Positions 7,892-16,904 are shown, numbered from the stretch's first letter. The stretch is DNA of 64,000 bases from JBQLZQ01 sp052168355 (GCA_052168355.1 JBQLZQ010000059.1:62001-126000), one strand, 5' to 3'. Numbers and translations are program-made. The notes: a model not told the origin generated them from the sequence alone.

Positions 7892-8953
7892 GTGAGCGTG
7901 CGGTATCAGACGGTCGGCTGGAACCGCAACAAGCTGGTCTACGACGCCGTTCTGATCGTGGCGATCGCCGCCTACATCCTGGTTTTCCTGCGCGTCGCGC
8001 CGGCCTTCCAGGACGTCACGCGTCCCTTGGACGGCGCCATCATTCGCATGCGGGCCTTCGGCACCTGCGCCTTTCTGATGCTGACCGCGATCCTGTGCAT
8101 CGGCCCGCTGGCACGGCTGGACTCGCGGTTTCTGCCGCTGCTCTACAACCGCCGTCATTTCGGTGTGCTGACCTGCGGCGTGGCGGTCCTCCACGCCAAC
8201 CATGTGCTGGGTTGGTACATGGCGTTCAGTCCCGTCGATCCCTACGTCGCGCTGTTGGCCAGCAACACCAGCTATGGCCAGGTGCTGGGCTTTCCGTTCG
8301 AAACCGCCGGCCTCGTCGCCCTTCTGATCCTGGTGGTCATGGCCGTCACCAGCCACGATTTCTGGCTGTCCTTTCTCACCCCACCCGTGTGGAAGGCCAT
8401 TCATATGGGCGTCTACGCGGCTTATGGTCTGATCGTCATCCACGTCGCGCTCGGCTATCTGCAGACCGAGAAGACCCCCGTTTTCACCATCGTCGTCACC
8501 TTCAGCGTCGCGGCCGTGGCGTCCCTTCACCTGGCCGCGGGGCTGAAGGAACGCCGGCGGGACCGGGCCGGGTCGCCGGTCGACGCGGCGTCCGGCCTGA
8601 TCGAGGCCGGCGCCGCCGACGATATCGAAGACCACCGCGCCCGGATCGTCGCCCTGCCGTCGGGCGAACGGGTGGCCATTTTTCGCTATGACGGCAAACT
8701 GTCCGCGATCTCCAATCTGTGCGCCCACCAGAACGGGCCGTTGGGCGAAGGCCGCATCCTGGACGGCTGTGTTACGTGCCCGTGGCACGGCTTCCAGTAC
8801 CGTCCCGAGGACGGATGCGCACCGGCACCGTTTACGGAGAAGGTGGCGACCTACAATCTCACGCTGGACGGCAGCAGGATCCTGCTCGACCCCGTGGCCA
8901 ATCCGCCCGGAACGCGGGTCGAACCCGTGCGGATCGGTACGGCGACGCCATGA
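7892..8953 (+). CDS. Ferric-reductase-like haem membrane domain fused to a Rieske [2Fe-2S] domain
   Basis: The 353-residue protein starts with GTG. Residues about 18-215 carry six hydrophobic segments of the ferric-reductase-like (FRD/MsrQ-type) kind, with candidate haem-ligating histidines His101/His104 and His171/His184. Residues about 250-335 form a Rieske domain: Cys277-Ala-His279 and Cys296-Pro-Trp-His299 are the complete cluster-binding set, spaced 16 residues apart. The Rieske part is of the ferredoxin/NirD type and should lie on the cytoplasmic side after the last helix. The protein is expected to pass electrons across the membrane. Its partner proteins are the four small membrane-associated products in the same operon. 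Confidence 0.85.
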   Translation: MSVRYQTVGWNRNKLVYDAVLIVAIAAYILVFLRVAPAFQDVTRPLDGAIIRMRAFGTCAFLMLTAILCIGPLARLDSRFLPLLYNRRHFGVLTCGVAVLHANHVLGWYMAFSPVDPYVALLASNTSYGQVLGFPFETAGLVALLILVVMAVTSHDFWLSFLTPPVWKAIHMGVYAAYGLIVIHVALGYLQTEKTPVFTIVVTFSVAAVASLHLAAGLKERRRDRAGSPVDAASGLIEAGAADDIEDHRARIVALPSGERVAIFRYDGKLSAISNLCAHQNGPLGEGRILDGCVTCPWHGFQYRPEDGCAPAPFTEKVATYNLTLDGSRILLDPVANPPGTRVEPVRIGTATP

Positions 8954-9717
8954 GCGGACAATCCCCGCGTGATCCGTTCTTCGTCGGCTATCTCAACGCC
9001 GTACCCCGGGCGCTGGTCCTGTTCTCCATCCTGGCCGCCGCGGCCTTTGCCGGCGGCATGGTGGGATTGGCCTTTGCCATCAGCGCCGGTGTCGACGATC
9101 CCGGCGACGGGCGGTTCGCCTTCGACCTGGGGTATCAGACCTATACCGGCATCCTGGAGGTCGACCCTTATCCGTTGCTGCATGTCCCGCCCGACGCCGA
9201 CCACCCGCAGGGCCGCACGATCATGCTGTCGGGCGAGGGCAAGAACGGGATCCAGGGACGGACCGCCGGTCTCGACGGAACCCTTGTCGACGCCGGCGGC
9301 ATCCTGCTGAAGCGCGGCGCGCTGGACATGCTTCAGGTCGGCGGCGAGGTGGGGCTGCGGGTCAGCGCGGCGGCGACGGGTTTTCAGCCGCCGCCCGCGA
9401 TCTCCCTGGGGCGATGGCGTCTGACCGGCGAGGTCTGCGACGGCAAATGCTATACGGGGGCGATGCGGCCGGGATCGGGACTGGCGCACAAGGCCTGCGC
9501 CAACCTGTGCCTGCTGGGCGGCGTGCCGCCGGTATTCGTCAGCGCCGGCCCGGTCGAGGGCACGCCCTATTTTCTGATGGCCGATCCGGCGGGCAAATCC
9601 CTGCCCGACGGACTCTACGACAAGGTCGCCCTGCTGATCGAGGTCGAAGGAGAGGTCGAGCGCCGCGGGTCGCTGCTGGTGTTCAAGGTCGATCTGTCCG
9701 GCGCGCGGACGCCCTGA
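8950..9717 (+). CDS. Membrane-anchored protein with a conserved-looking Cys-rich CxxxC-H-x2-CxxxC motif
   Basis: ATG at 8950 overlaps the preceding stop (ATGA). The 255-residue product has one N-terminal hydrophobic segment (about 20-45) and a large, presumably periplasmic domain. The notable element is Cys163, Cys167, His180, Cys183 and Cys187 in the context EVCDGKCYTG, then AHKACANLCLLGGVPPVF. This looks like a metal or disulfide site. I do not know an assigned function for the family. Its fixed position after the haem/Rieske gene suggests it is the electron donor or acceptor partner, or binds the substrate metal. Confidence 0.7.
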   Translation: MSGQSPRDPFFVGYLNAVPRALVLFSILAAAAFAGGMVGLAFAISAGVDDPGDGRFAFDLGYQTYTGILEVDPYPLLHVPPDADHPQGRTIMLSGEGKNGIQGRTAGLDGTLVDAGGILLKRGALDMLQVGGEVGLRVSAAATGFQPPPAISLGRWRLTGEVCDGKCYTGAMRPGSGLAHKACANLCLLGGVPPVFVSAGPVEGTPYFLMADPAGKSLPDGLYDKVALLIEVEGEVERRGSLLVFKVDLSGARTP

Positions 9718-9720
9718 TCG

Positions 9721-9942
9721 ATGAACCGGCTTGCCGCCATCGCCCTGTCCGTGGTGGTGACCGCCGCCCTGGCGGCCTTGGCATGGTGGGTCATGGACGC
9801 GGCGCCGCGCCACGCGCGCGGGACCTTTCTGTCCGAATTCGGTATCCTGGTCGGGGTGCTGGCGGTGTTCGGCGTGCTGAGCGTGGCCGACCGGATCCTC
9901 AACCTGATTGTCGCACGCGGCGATAAGGATCAGCCGCAATAG
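9721..9942 (+). CDS. Small two-helix membrane protein, last gene of the redox operon
   Basis: The 73-residue protein has helices at about 4-24 and 39-60 and a charged C-terminal tail (ARGDKDQPQ). No family is recognised. It begins four bases after the preceding stop, and its 3' end overlaps the convergent opgC gene by 44 bases. Operon position and topology are the only evidence for a role in the haem/Rieske complex. Confidence 0.6.
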   Translation: MNRLAAIALSVVVTAALAALAWWVMDAAPRHARGTFLSEFGILVGVLAVFGVLSVADRILNLIVARGDKDQPQ

Positions 9943-11113
9943 GATGCGCGGGCGGCGCCGATGGCGTCTTAGCGGGTGCCGCCGGGCGTTTCCAGGGTGT
10001 CGACTTGAACCAGCCGACCGTATAGGCAACGGCGATAAGCCCCCCAAACCCGATCAGGTTGAACACGGCGGTGGCGATCAACCCCCGGCCCGTCACGTCG
10101 AGCGCAATGCCGGCGGCCTGGGCCAGCACCAAGCTGGTCAGAAAGACCGCGAGCGACTGCTGGCCGACCTTCCGCACGATGCCGACCACCCATGTCCATG
10201 CGGCATGGCCAGTGAGCCTGCGACCGCCCTCGCCCGCCGCCAGCCACCCAAGATAGGCCAGCGCCAGGAAATGGACATAGCGCAGGATCCCGAAATGGGT
10301 CTTGTCGATCAGCGGCGCCAGATCCTGGCGCACCTCCCGCAGCGCGTCGACGGCGCGCAGGGCGCGGAACCAAGCGAACGGCACCGTCGCCAGCACAACA
10401 CAGACCGCCGCGGCGATCAGCCAGGGCGTCACCGGGGGCGGCTTCAACCATCCGCGGATGAACGCAAAACCGGTGAAGAACACCAGTTGCCAGGCGAACG
10501 GGTTGAAGAACCAAACGCGCTGCGACCACGGTTCGGCCGGCAGATCAAGCAGCCGAAATGTCGCCGCGAGCCACAGGGCGGCAACGAACGTCCCGACCAG
10601 GATGGGGCCGCCGCGATCGCCCAGCCACCGGTCGCCGGCTGCGGCCAGGGCCATGACTACGGGGATCAGGGCAAGGATCACCAGATACATCGGCAGAATG
10701 TCGAAATAGTTCGGCACATAGGTGAGGGTCAGCAACCCCAGCAGGTTCTGCGCCGGGTCGCGGAAAAACGGCATCAGGTTCAGGCTGGACACGTAGTTCT
10801 TGTCGAAAGCGCCCGAGGCGTTGGCCAGCACCATCATGCCGGCGATCACGAAGAACAGCCCGATATGGGACCAATAGACCTGCCACACGCGGTAGACGAT
10901 CCGCGCCGTTCCCAACAGCCAGCCCCTGCGCGCAAAGACTCCGCCGAACGCCAGAGCCGACGCCATGCCCGAGCAGAACACGAAAATCTCCGTCGCGTCG
11001 GAAAACCCGAAGCGGGCTGGGATCCACAAGGTCCACGGGTTGGACGGGACATGGGCCACGAAGATGATGAACATCCCGATGCCGCGGAAGAAATCGAGCC
11101 GAGGATCGCGCAT
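9899..11113 (-). CDS. opgC: OpgC-family membrane protein
   Basis: The 404-residue protein begins with the acyltransferase-type signature RDPRLDFFRGIGMFIIFVAH, the OpgC N-terminus, and has about ten membrane helices. OpgC proteins succinylate osmoregulated periplasmic glucans. The motif SDATEIFVFCSGM after the first helix is also family-typical. The 3' end overlaps the convergent redox-operon gene by 44 bases. No other glucan genes (opgG/H) are in the window, so its activity here rests on family resemblance alone. Confidence 0.88.
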   Translation of the reverse strand: MRDPRLDFFRGIGMFIIFVAHVPSNPWTLWIPARFGFSDATEIFVFCSGMASALAFGGVFARRGWLLGTARIVYRVWQVYWSHIGLFFVIAGMMVLANASGAFDKNYVSSLNLMPFFRDPAQNLLGLLTLTYVPNYFDILPMYLVILALIPVVMALAAAGDRWLGDRGGPILVGTFVAALWLAATFRLLDLPAEPWSQRVWFFNPFAWQLVFFTGFAFIRGWLKPPPVTPWLIAAAVCVVLATVPFAWFRALRAVDALREVRQDLAPLIDKTHFGILRYVHFLALAYLGWLAAGEGGRRLTGHAAWTWVVGIVRKVGQQSLAVFLTSLVLAQAAGIALDVTGRGLIATAVFNLIGFGGLIAVAYTVGWFKSTPWKRPAAPAKTPSAPPAHPIAADPYRRVRQSG

Positions 11114-11207
11114 GGAACTCTACCGGCAGAACGAGGGTCGCCGACCAGCGGCGCGCAGGGGCCGGGGGCCGGTATAGGCGGTCACGGGCATGCGCGCCAC
11201 CCGGGAT

Positions 11208-12602
11208 CTAGAACGGGACGGGGACGGCCTGGCGCCGAACCGCGCCGCGATCGCGGGGACCGCGCTCCTTCGCCTGCCGGAGCAGATCCAACCGCGACCG
11301 GGCGAACCCGTCGACCGCGCCGCGCGACCGCGTCCGGTCGTCGATGAGCGTCCGCGCCTGGTCGAACCGACCGGCCCTCAGCCCCGCCTCGATGGCCAGG
11401 CGCTGAAAGACGTCGCGCTGGGCATGGCTGCCCCCGATCGATTGCAGGGTGATCCGTGCCTGGGAAAGGTTGGCGAACGCCAGATCGTAGCGGCCGGCGC
11501 GAAAGGCGGTCAGGCCGTGGGCGGCGGCAAGTCCCGGACACGCCGCCACCCGTTCCATGTCGGACTGTCCGCGCGCGGCGTCGCAGATCATGCGCGCCAC
11601 CAGCGTGTTGGCCGCCTCGGTCCGGTCGTCGGCCAGCAGGGCCAGCATATAGTGAAGATCGGCGAATACGACGCACCCGTCTTCCGTCCGATGCTCGGCA
11701 ATGTTCGCCAGCTCCCGCCACCGGCCGCCGACGTCAACGCCGTCAAGCTCCAGCCGGGTGAGAAGCGACGCCGCGTTGGCGATATCGCGATAGTCGTCGG
11801 TGCAGTCTGACCGGATCTCCCGGTCGTAAAGATCCAAGACCCTGTCATACGCGCCCTGGTCAAGGTGAAACAGGGCCAGATGCCACCACACATGATAGCG
11901 AAAATTGTTGCAGTGTCCCCACGCCCCGCGCCGTTCGGTCAGCCAGTCGACGCCGCGATCCGCCCGTCCGGTCATGTCGTAGACGTGGGCGACGGCGTGC
12001 AGCCCCCAGGCGTCGTCGGGCGCCAGATCCAGGGCATGGCGACCGGCCGCTTCGGCGCCGGCATAATCCCCAGTCTCCTCCAAGGCAAAGGCCAGACAGC
12101 CATGCAGGTACCCGGCGGCCGGATGACAGTCCGGGAACCGGGGCACCACCCGCTCGATCGACGCGCGCATGCCTTGGACGTCGCCCAGGACAAAACGGAT
12201 GGCCTGGACCAGCTTGGCCGCCAGCGCGTCGGGGGATGGGCCAAGGGTCAGCCCGTCGAGCCGATCGGCGGCCCGCGCCGGATGCCCGGCCAGCCAGTCG
12301 CCCAGCGCGTCCACATAGACGGCGTCGTGTGCCGTCGTGCCGCCGCCCGCCCGCAGCCGATCGGCCCGGGCCCAGTCGTCGCGGGCCACGGCGAACAGTT
12401 CACGCCGCCCGAGGAGCAGCATGAACAGCCCGTGGGCGGCATGACCGCGGACGAAGTCAGGCGCCGCGTCGAACAGGGCGGCGAGGTGATCCGGGGTGGA
12501 CGCCCCATGCGCCAGAAACGCCAGCTGCATCGCGTTCCAGGATGACAATGCCGGCTCCGTGTCCAGCGCCACGTCGATATCGAAGATGTCCGCTCGGGGC
12601 AT
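11208..12602 (-). CDS. TTC38-like tetratricopeptide-repeat protein
   Basis: The protein of about 464 residues consists of helical TPR-type repeats without signal peptide. GLHAVAHVYDMTGRADRGVDW, read over the middle of the protein (split here after 20 residues in the family motif), and the WHLALFHLDQG stretch resemble the TTC38 family, whose biochemical role is unclear. ATG at 12602 has GGCGGGA upstream; an in-frame methionine at 12641 is an alternative. It is cytoplasmic and possibly a scaffold. It is followed by opgC on the same strand after 94 bases, with no clear functional link. Confidence 0.75.
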   Translation of the reverse strand: MPRADIFDIDVALDTEPALSSWNAMQLAFLAHGASTPDHLAALFDAAPDFVRGHAAHGLFMLLLGRRELFAVARDDWARADRLRAGGGTTAHDAVYVDALGDWLAGHPARAADRLDGLTLGPSPDALAAKLVQAIRFVLGDVQGMRASIERVVPRFPDCHPAAGYLHGCLAFALEETGDYAGAEAAGRHALDLAPDDAWGLHAVAHVYDMTGRADRGVDWLTERRGAWGHCNNFRYHVWWHLALFHLDQGAYDRVLDLYDREIRSDCTDDYRDIANAASLLTRLELDGVDVGGRWRELANIAEHRTEDGCVVFADLHYMLALLADDRTEAANTLVARMICDAARGQSDMERVAACPGLAAAHGLTAFRAGRYDLAFANLSQARITLQSIGGSHAQRDVFQRLAIEAGLRAGRFDQARTLIDDRTRSRGAVDGFARSRLDLLRQAKERGPRDRGAVRRQAVPVPF

Positions 12603-12852
12603 GGTCCCGCCTGTGTGATGGGGCCGGGCGCAAACCGGCATCAACCGCGCCGCTTGCCAATGGAATGGGGTATTGGGGGCCCGGCGTCTCGTCACTTCGC
12701 ATCACGTCTATTTGAACCGTTAGAAGAAGGCCTGGGCAAGGCAGCGGCCGGCCTCGCGGGGTTGTGAGACCCGCTTCGTCTCAAAACCGTTACGCTCCGG
12801 TCTCATCCAGCGGCCTTTGGTGCCGCGTTCCGATCGTTTCTCTGGAGGGGAT
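12603..12852. other. Divergent spacer with a small hairpin
   Basis: This 250-base spacer separates the divergent TPR and DUF302 genes. TGAGAC (12765-12770) and GTCTCA (12778-12783) form a short stem with a 7-base loop, and another GTCTCA occurs at about 12810. A strong ribosome-binding site (GGAGGGG) precedes 12853. No small gene is convincing here. Confidence 0.4.
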
Positions 12853-13344
12853 ATGCGCAACCCGCTTCGTCTCGCCATGATGCTGCTGGCCCTGGCCGCC
12901 CTGCCCGCCCTGCCCCGCGCCGAGACGGGAGAGCTGACCGCCGGCCCGGGATGGGCGGTGCACCGGACCGGCGAAAGCTTTTCCGGCCTGGTGGCCAGCC
13001 TGGAAACCGCCATCAGCGCCCACAACATGGGTCTGGTGACCGCCGCCAGCGCGTCGCAAGGGGCCAAGAACCAGGGCTTCACCATCCCCGGCAACCGGGT
13101 GGTCGGCGTGTATCGCAACGATTTCGCCCGGCGGATGCTGGAGGCCAGCGTCGCCGCAGGCATCGAGGCCCCGATCCGGTTCTACGTGACCGAGAACGCG
13201 GACGGCACCGCCACCCTGTCCTACAAGACCCCGACCGCCGTGTTCTCCCCCTATTTCGAGGAGGGCGGCGAACCGCTGCGGGCTTTGGCCGCGGAACTGG
13301 ACGGTATCTTCGCGGCCATCGCCGCCGACGCCGTGGACGGCTGA
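12853..13344 (+). CDS. Secreted DUF302-domain protein
   Basis: The 163-residue product has a Sec signal (MRNPLRLAMMLLALAALPAL) and a DUF302 domain at about 45-160. Typical segments are SFSGLVASLETAISAHNMGL, GVYRNDFARRMLEA and the strand FYVTENADGTATLSYKTP leading to a conserved proline-rich end. DUF302 proteins are small periplasmic or cytoplasmic proteins, some proposed to bind haem or metals; no activity is established. ATG at 12853 was chosen because of the adjacent Shine-Dalgarno and the signal peptide. It is convergent with the ThDP enzyme. Confidence 0.85.
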   Translation: MRNPLRLAMMLLALAALPALPRAETGELTAGPGWAVHRTGESFSGLVASLETAISAHNMGLVTAASASQGAKNQGFTIPGNRVVGVYRNDFARRMLEASVAAGIEAPIRFYVTENADGTATLSYKTPTAVFSPYFEEGGEPLRALAAELDGIFAAIAADAVDG

Positions 13345-13379
13345 AAAGCCCTCGTAGATCCAGCCCGCGCCGACAGATC

Positions 13380-14990
13380 TCAGATCTTGCCGTCATAGGC
13401 CCGCCGGGGAATGCGGCACGCCAAAAGGGTGAAGGTGTCGCGGCCTTGGGCGTCGCGCGCCTCGCGCTCCAGGGCCGCCGCATCGTCGATCCAGGCACCG
13501 TGTCCGCCCATGGCGCGGGCCACGGACGGGAAATCGGTGGCGCCGAAATCGACGCCGGCATTGGCGCGCTGCGACATGCGCTGCTTGAGTTCGATCAGGG
13601 CCAGACTGGCATCCGCCAGCACCACGATCAGGATCGGCAGGCGAAGGTCGCGCAACGTCGCCAATTCGCCCAGCACCATTTCCAGGCAGGCGTCGCCGAC
13701 CAGGACGACGACAGGTACGTCCGGCCGCATCAGACCGTAGCCCATGGCCAGCGGCAGGGCGCAGCCCATGGTGCAGAGCGCGCTGGACTGGAGCATCGTG
13801 CGCGGTGCCCTTGCCCGCCACATCTGGGACGCCAGGATCCGGTGGGCGCCGCTGTCGGCGGTGACGACGGCCTCCCGCGGCAACAGGGTGCGCAAGGTGG
13901 CGAACACATGCTCCGGACCGAAGCCGTCGCCCGGCGCGAACGCGGTGTCCAGGGCGGATCGCGTCGCCGCCGGCTGGCCGTCCGGCCAAGGGTCAGCGGC
14001 CGGTGGCCCGTGGGCGGTCAGGGCCTCCAGGGTCGCCGCCACGCCGCCGGTCAGGGTCAACGTCGCCCGGTGCATGCCATGAGACCGCTCGACGGGGGTG
14101 ATCTCGATGATCGCGGCGTCCGCGCCCCACGGGTCTCTCCAACCGATCCGCATCTCGATCGGGTCGTAGCCGATCAGAAGCACGGCGTCGCTTTGGGCGA
14201 CCAGCGGCAACAGGATGCCGTCGGCTTTTGGCGACAATCCAGCCCCGCCCAGGGCCAGCGGGTCGGTCTCGTCGAGCAGGCCCTTGCCCTTGTAGGTGGT
14301 GATCAGCGGCACCTTCAGGGAACGGCAGAACGCGGTCACCGCCGCGCCGGCATCGTCGTTGACCGCATCGACCCCGGCGATCGCCAGCGGTCGGCGCGCG
14401 GCCTTGAATATCTCGGCCGCGCGCGCCACCAGATCGTCGTCGGCCGCGCCGAGTTGGACACTTAGCGACCGCGCCTCGGCGGACTCGGTGGATGGAGACT
14501 CGGCGACGGCGATGGGCACGTCGATATGGACCGGGCCCGGCTGCCCGTCCCGCGCGATCGCCAGCGCCCGATCCACAACCGCGCCGACCGCGCCGGGCTC
14601 GGCGCGCAGGCTGGCCTTCACGATGGGGCGCAGCAGGGCACGATGGTCGAACACCTGATGGGTGTAGACGGCCGCGATATCGGCATCGACGCAGCCGGTC
14701 AGAAAGATCATCGGCACCCGGTCCTGAAAGGCGTTGGCCACCACGTTGACGGCGTTGGCCACGCCCGGCCCCAGCGTCGCGACCAGCACGGCCGGTGCCC
14801 CGGTGGCGTGCCATGCTCCTTCGGCCATGAAACCGGCGGCGTTTTCGTGCTTGGTCAGGACGAACCGGATACCGGCGGCTTCCAGCGCATCGACCAGCGC
14901 CAGCACCTCGCCGCCCGGAATGCCGAACGCGGTGACACAGCCGGCGGCCTTGAGCCGGCCGGCGATGATGTCCGCTCCCGTTGCTATGAT
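13380..14990 (-). CDS. Acetolactate-synthase-like thiamine-diphosphate enzyme with no canonical start codon
   Basis: The product, about 536 residues, has the three ThDP-enzyme domains. The Pyr domain opens TGADIIAGRLKAAG and carries the catalytic-type Glu in LTKHENAAGFMAEG. A central Rossmann-like domain follows, then a PP domain with the GDACLE...N/A-type diphosphate site. It is acetolactate-synthase-like, but the reaction is unknown. The Pyr domain begins right after the preceding CoA-transferase stop, yet the frame has no ATG, GTG, TTG or CTG before GTG inside GGEVLALV (about residue 25). AAAGGA sits five to eight bases before ATC/ATA at 14990-14985, so a rare start is proposed. The next in-frame ATG upstream is at 15266, inside the other gene. 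Confidence 0.75.
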   Translation of the reverse strand: MIATGADIIAGRLKAAGCVTAFGIPGGEVLALVDALEAAGIRFVLTKHENAAGFMAEGAWHATGAPAVLVATLGPGVANAVNVVANAFQDRVPMIFLTGCVDADIAAVYTHQVFDHRALLRPIVKASLRAEPGAVGAVVDRALAIARDGQPGPVHIDVPIAVAESPSTESAEARSLSVQLGAADDDLVARAAEIFKAARRPLAIAGVDAVNDDAGAAVTAFCRSLKVPLITTYKGKGLLDETDPLALGGAGLSPKADGILLPLVAQSDAVLLIGYDPIEMRIGWRDPWGADAAIIEITPVERSHGMHRATLTLTGGVAATLEALTAHGPPAADPWPDGQPAATRSALDTAFAPGDGFGPEHVFATLRTLLPREAVVTADSGAHRILASQMWRARAPRTMLQSSALCTMGCALPLAMGYGLMRPDVPVVVLVGDACLEMVLGELATLRDLRLPILIVVLADASLALIELKQRMSQRANAGVDFGATDFPSVARAMGGHGAWIDDAAALEREARDAQGRDTFTLLACRIPRRAYDGKI

Positions 14991-16264
14991 CCCGGTCCTT
15001 TCGTCCTGGCGCCGACCGCTCCCGTCGACGTTAGGGTCTCGAGCGCGGCGTCGTCCAGACCCAGGACTTCCCGCAGCACGTCGTTCGTATCCGCACCCAG
15101 ACACGGCGGCGGCCGGCGGTAGGCGACGGGAGAGTCGCTGAGCCCGATCGGGTTGCCGATCAGATCGACGGACCCCGACACGGGATGCGGCATGGCGATG
15201 CGCATGCCGCGATGCACGGCCTGCGGGTCGGCGAATACCTGATCGAGCCTGTTGACCGGTCCGCACGGCACGCCTTCAGCCTCCAGCGCCGCGATCCAGG
15301 TGGAAGCCGGCCGGGTCGCGGTCACGCCATTCAGGATCGGGATCAGGGCGTCCCGGTTGCGCACCCGGTCGGCGTTGCGGGCAAAGCGCGGATCCCTGGC
15401 CAAATCGTCCCGGCCGGCGACGGCGCAGAACCGACCGAACTGGGCGTCGTTGCCGACGGCCAGGATAAAGGTGCCGTCGAGGGCGGGGAACGTCTGGTAG
15501 GGCACGATGACCGGATGGCCGTTGCCCAGCCGGCCCGGCACCTCGCCCGACACCAGATGGGCCACGCCCTGATTGATCAGCCAGGCGATCTGGGTGTCGA
15601 ACAGGGCCAGGTCGATATGTTGCCCCCGCCCCGTCCGGTGCCGATGCTCCAGCGCCGCCAGGATGGCAACCGTCGCGTACATGCCGCACATGACGTCGGC
15701 GATCCCGACACCGACCTTGGTCGGGTGGCCGCCTTCGCTGTCCGGGTCGCCGGTCAGGCTCATGATCCCGCCCATCCCCTGGATCAGGAAATCATAGCCG
15801 GCCCGAGGAGCGTAGGGACCGGTCTGACCGAAGCCGCTGATCGAGCAGTAGATCAGCCCTGGGTTCAGCGCCGACAGGGTCGGGTAGTCGAGGCCGCGGC
15901 GCGTCAGGTCGCCGACCTTGAAATTCTCCACCAGGACGTCGGATCGCGCCGCCAGGTCACGCACGACCGACTGCCCCGCCCGCGACGCCAGATCGACGGC
16001 CACCGACCGCTTGTTGCGGTTGGACGAGAGATAGTAGGCGCTTTCCCGCGTTTCCCTGCCGTCGCCATCCTTCAGGAAAGGCGGGCCCCAGCCGCGGGTG
16101 TCGTCACCGCCGTCCGGCCGCTCGATCTTGATCACATCGGCGCCCAGATCGCCCAGAAGCTGCGTGGCCGTCGGCCCGGCGAGGATGCGCGACAGGTCGA
16201 GCACCCGCAGCCCGCCGAGGCTGCCGGACCGCTCCGCCTTGGACGTCGACGGCGATCCGCTCAC
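14984..16264 (-). CDS. Class III (CaiB/BaiF) acyl-CoA transferase
   Basis: The 426-residue enzyme moves CoA between carboxylic acids. LGGLRVLDLSRILAGPTATQ and LGADVIKIERPDGGDDTRGW are the family N-terminus, and HIDLALFDTQIAWL contains the catalytic Asp expected by comparison with formyl-CoA transferase. GTG at 16264 overlaps the stop of the membrane-protein gene (GTGA); the frame continues upstream only as a shadow. Its own stop overlaps the region where the ThDP enzyme must start. A CoA-transferase beside a ThDP enzyme recalls oxalate degradation (Frc/Oxc), but the ThDP partner is not Oxc-like, so the acid is unknown. Confidence 0.9.
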   Translation of the reverse strand: MSGSPSTSKAERSGSLGGLRVLDLSRILAGPTATQLLGDLGADVIKIERPDGGDDTRGWGPPFLKDGDGRETRESAYYLSSNRNKRSVAVDLASRAGQSVVRDLAARSDVLVENFKVGDLTRRGLDYPTLSALNPGLIYCSISGFGQTGPYAPRAGYDFLIQGMGGIMSLTGDPDSEGGHPTKVGVGIADVMCGMYATVAILAALEHRHRTGRGQHIDLALFDTQIAWLINQGVAHLVSGEVPGRLGNGHPVIVPYQTFPALDGTFILAVGNDAQFGRFCAVAGRDDLARDPRFARNADRVRNRDALIPILNGVTATRPASTWIAALEAEGVPCGPVNRLDQVFADPQAVHRGMRIAMPHPVSGSVDLIGNPIGLSDSPVAYRRPPPCLGADTNDVLREVLGLDDAALETLTSTGAVGARTKGPGS

Positions 16265-16752
16265 AGGCCGCGGGTCTGACGCCAGACCACGGTGCCGCCC
16301 AGCGTCAGCCCCAGCAGGACGTGACCGACCAGCGACGCCCAGGTGATCGGACCGAAGCCCAGGAACGCCGGCATCCCGGCCACCAGGTGGGCCATGATGT
16401 AAAGCGCGAAGATCCACAGCGCGACGCCATAGGCGAACGCCACGACGAGCCAGGGCAGGCCCGGAACAAACCGGCTGGCAACCGGCTGGACGATGAAGAT
16501 ATAGCCGAAGGGAAAGGCGATCAGGCCGGTCAGGAAATGAATGACCTGGGCGACGGTCCGGCTGGACAACCCAAAGGAGGCCTGGATCAGGCCGGCGGGT
16601 TCCAGCGGCCCGCCGATCCACAGCGGCGTGATCAGTCTGGCCCAGATTTCCCAGGCCACCAGCGACACGACGCCGGCCAGGATAAGCGTGGTCAGGGTCG
16701 CCGCCGTTGGCGCTGGAAACAGGGCGCTGGACGATGGTTGATGGTGGCTCAT
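16261..16752 (-). CDS. Four-helix membrane protein of unknown function
   Basis: The 163-residue product has four or five hydrophobic segments (about 18-40, 68-90, 98-125, 137-157) after a cytoplasmic MSHHQPSSS start. I recognise no characterised family. The arrangement resembles small inner-membrane proteins of the DUF1440/YagU kind, but the match is weak. The stop overlaps the start of the CoA-transferase, so it is the first gene of that three-gene operon and may help transport or sense the acid substrate. Confidence 0.7.
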   Translation of the reverse strand: MSHHQPSSSALFPAPTAATLTTLILAGVVSLVAWEIWARLITPLWIGGPLEPAGLIQASFGLSSRTVAQVIHFLTGLIAFPFGYIFIVQPVASRFVPGLPWLVVAFAYGVALWIFALYIMAHLVAGMPAFLGFGPITWASLVGHVLLGLTLGGTVVWRQTRGL

Positions 16753-16904
16753 GACATGCTCCTGTTCACGATCGCGGTGGGTGTCGCCACCCGGTACCGG
16801 CGGGATTGGGCGGCCGGGCCGAGCAAAACGTCGGTAGCGAAGTAAGTCCCAAATGACCGGGAGCGCCGCTCCGCACCACTCATATTTACGTGACTCGGCC
16901 GCGA

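Noticed and set aside
12853..13344. Missing coxG homologue
   Set aside because: The protein is a secreted DUF302 protein far from the cox genes, with no SRPBCC-type features.
13380..14990. Oxalyl-CoA decarboxylase
   Set aside because: The N-terminus (TGADIIAGRLKAAG, FGIPGGEVLALVDAL) is of the acetolactate-synthase-like kind, not the Oxc type, despite the CoA-transferase neighbour.
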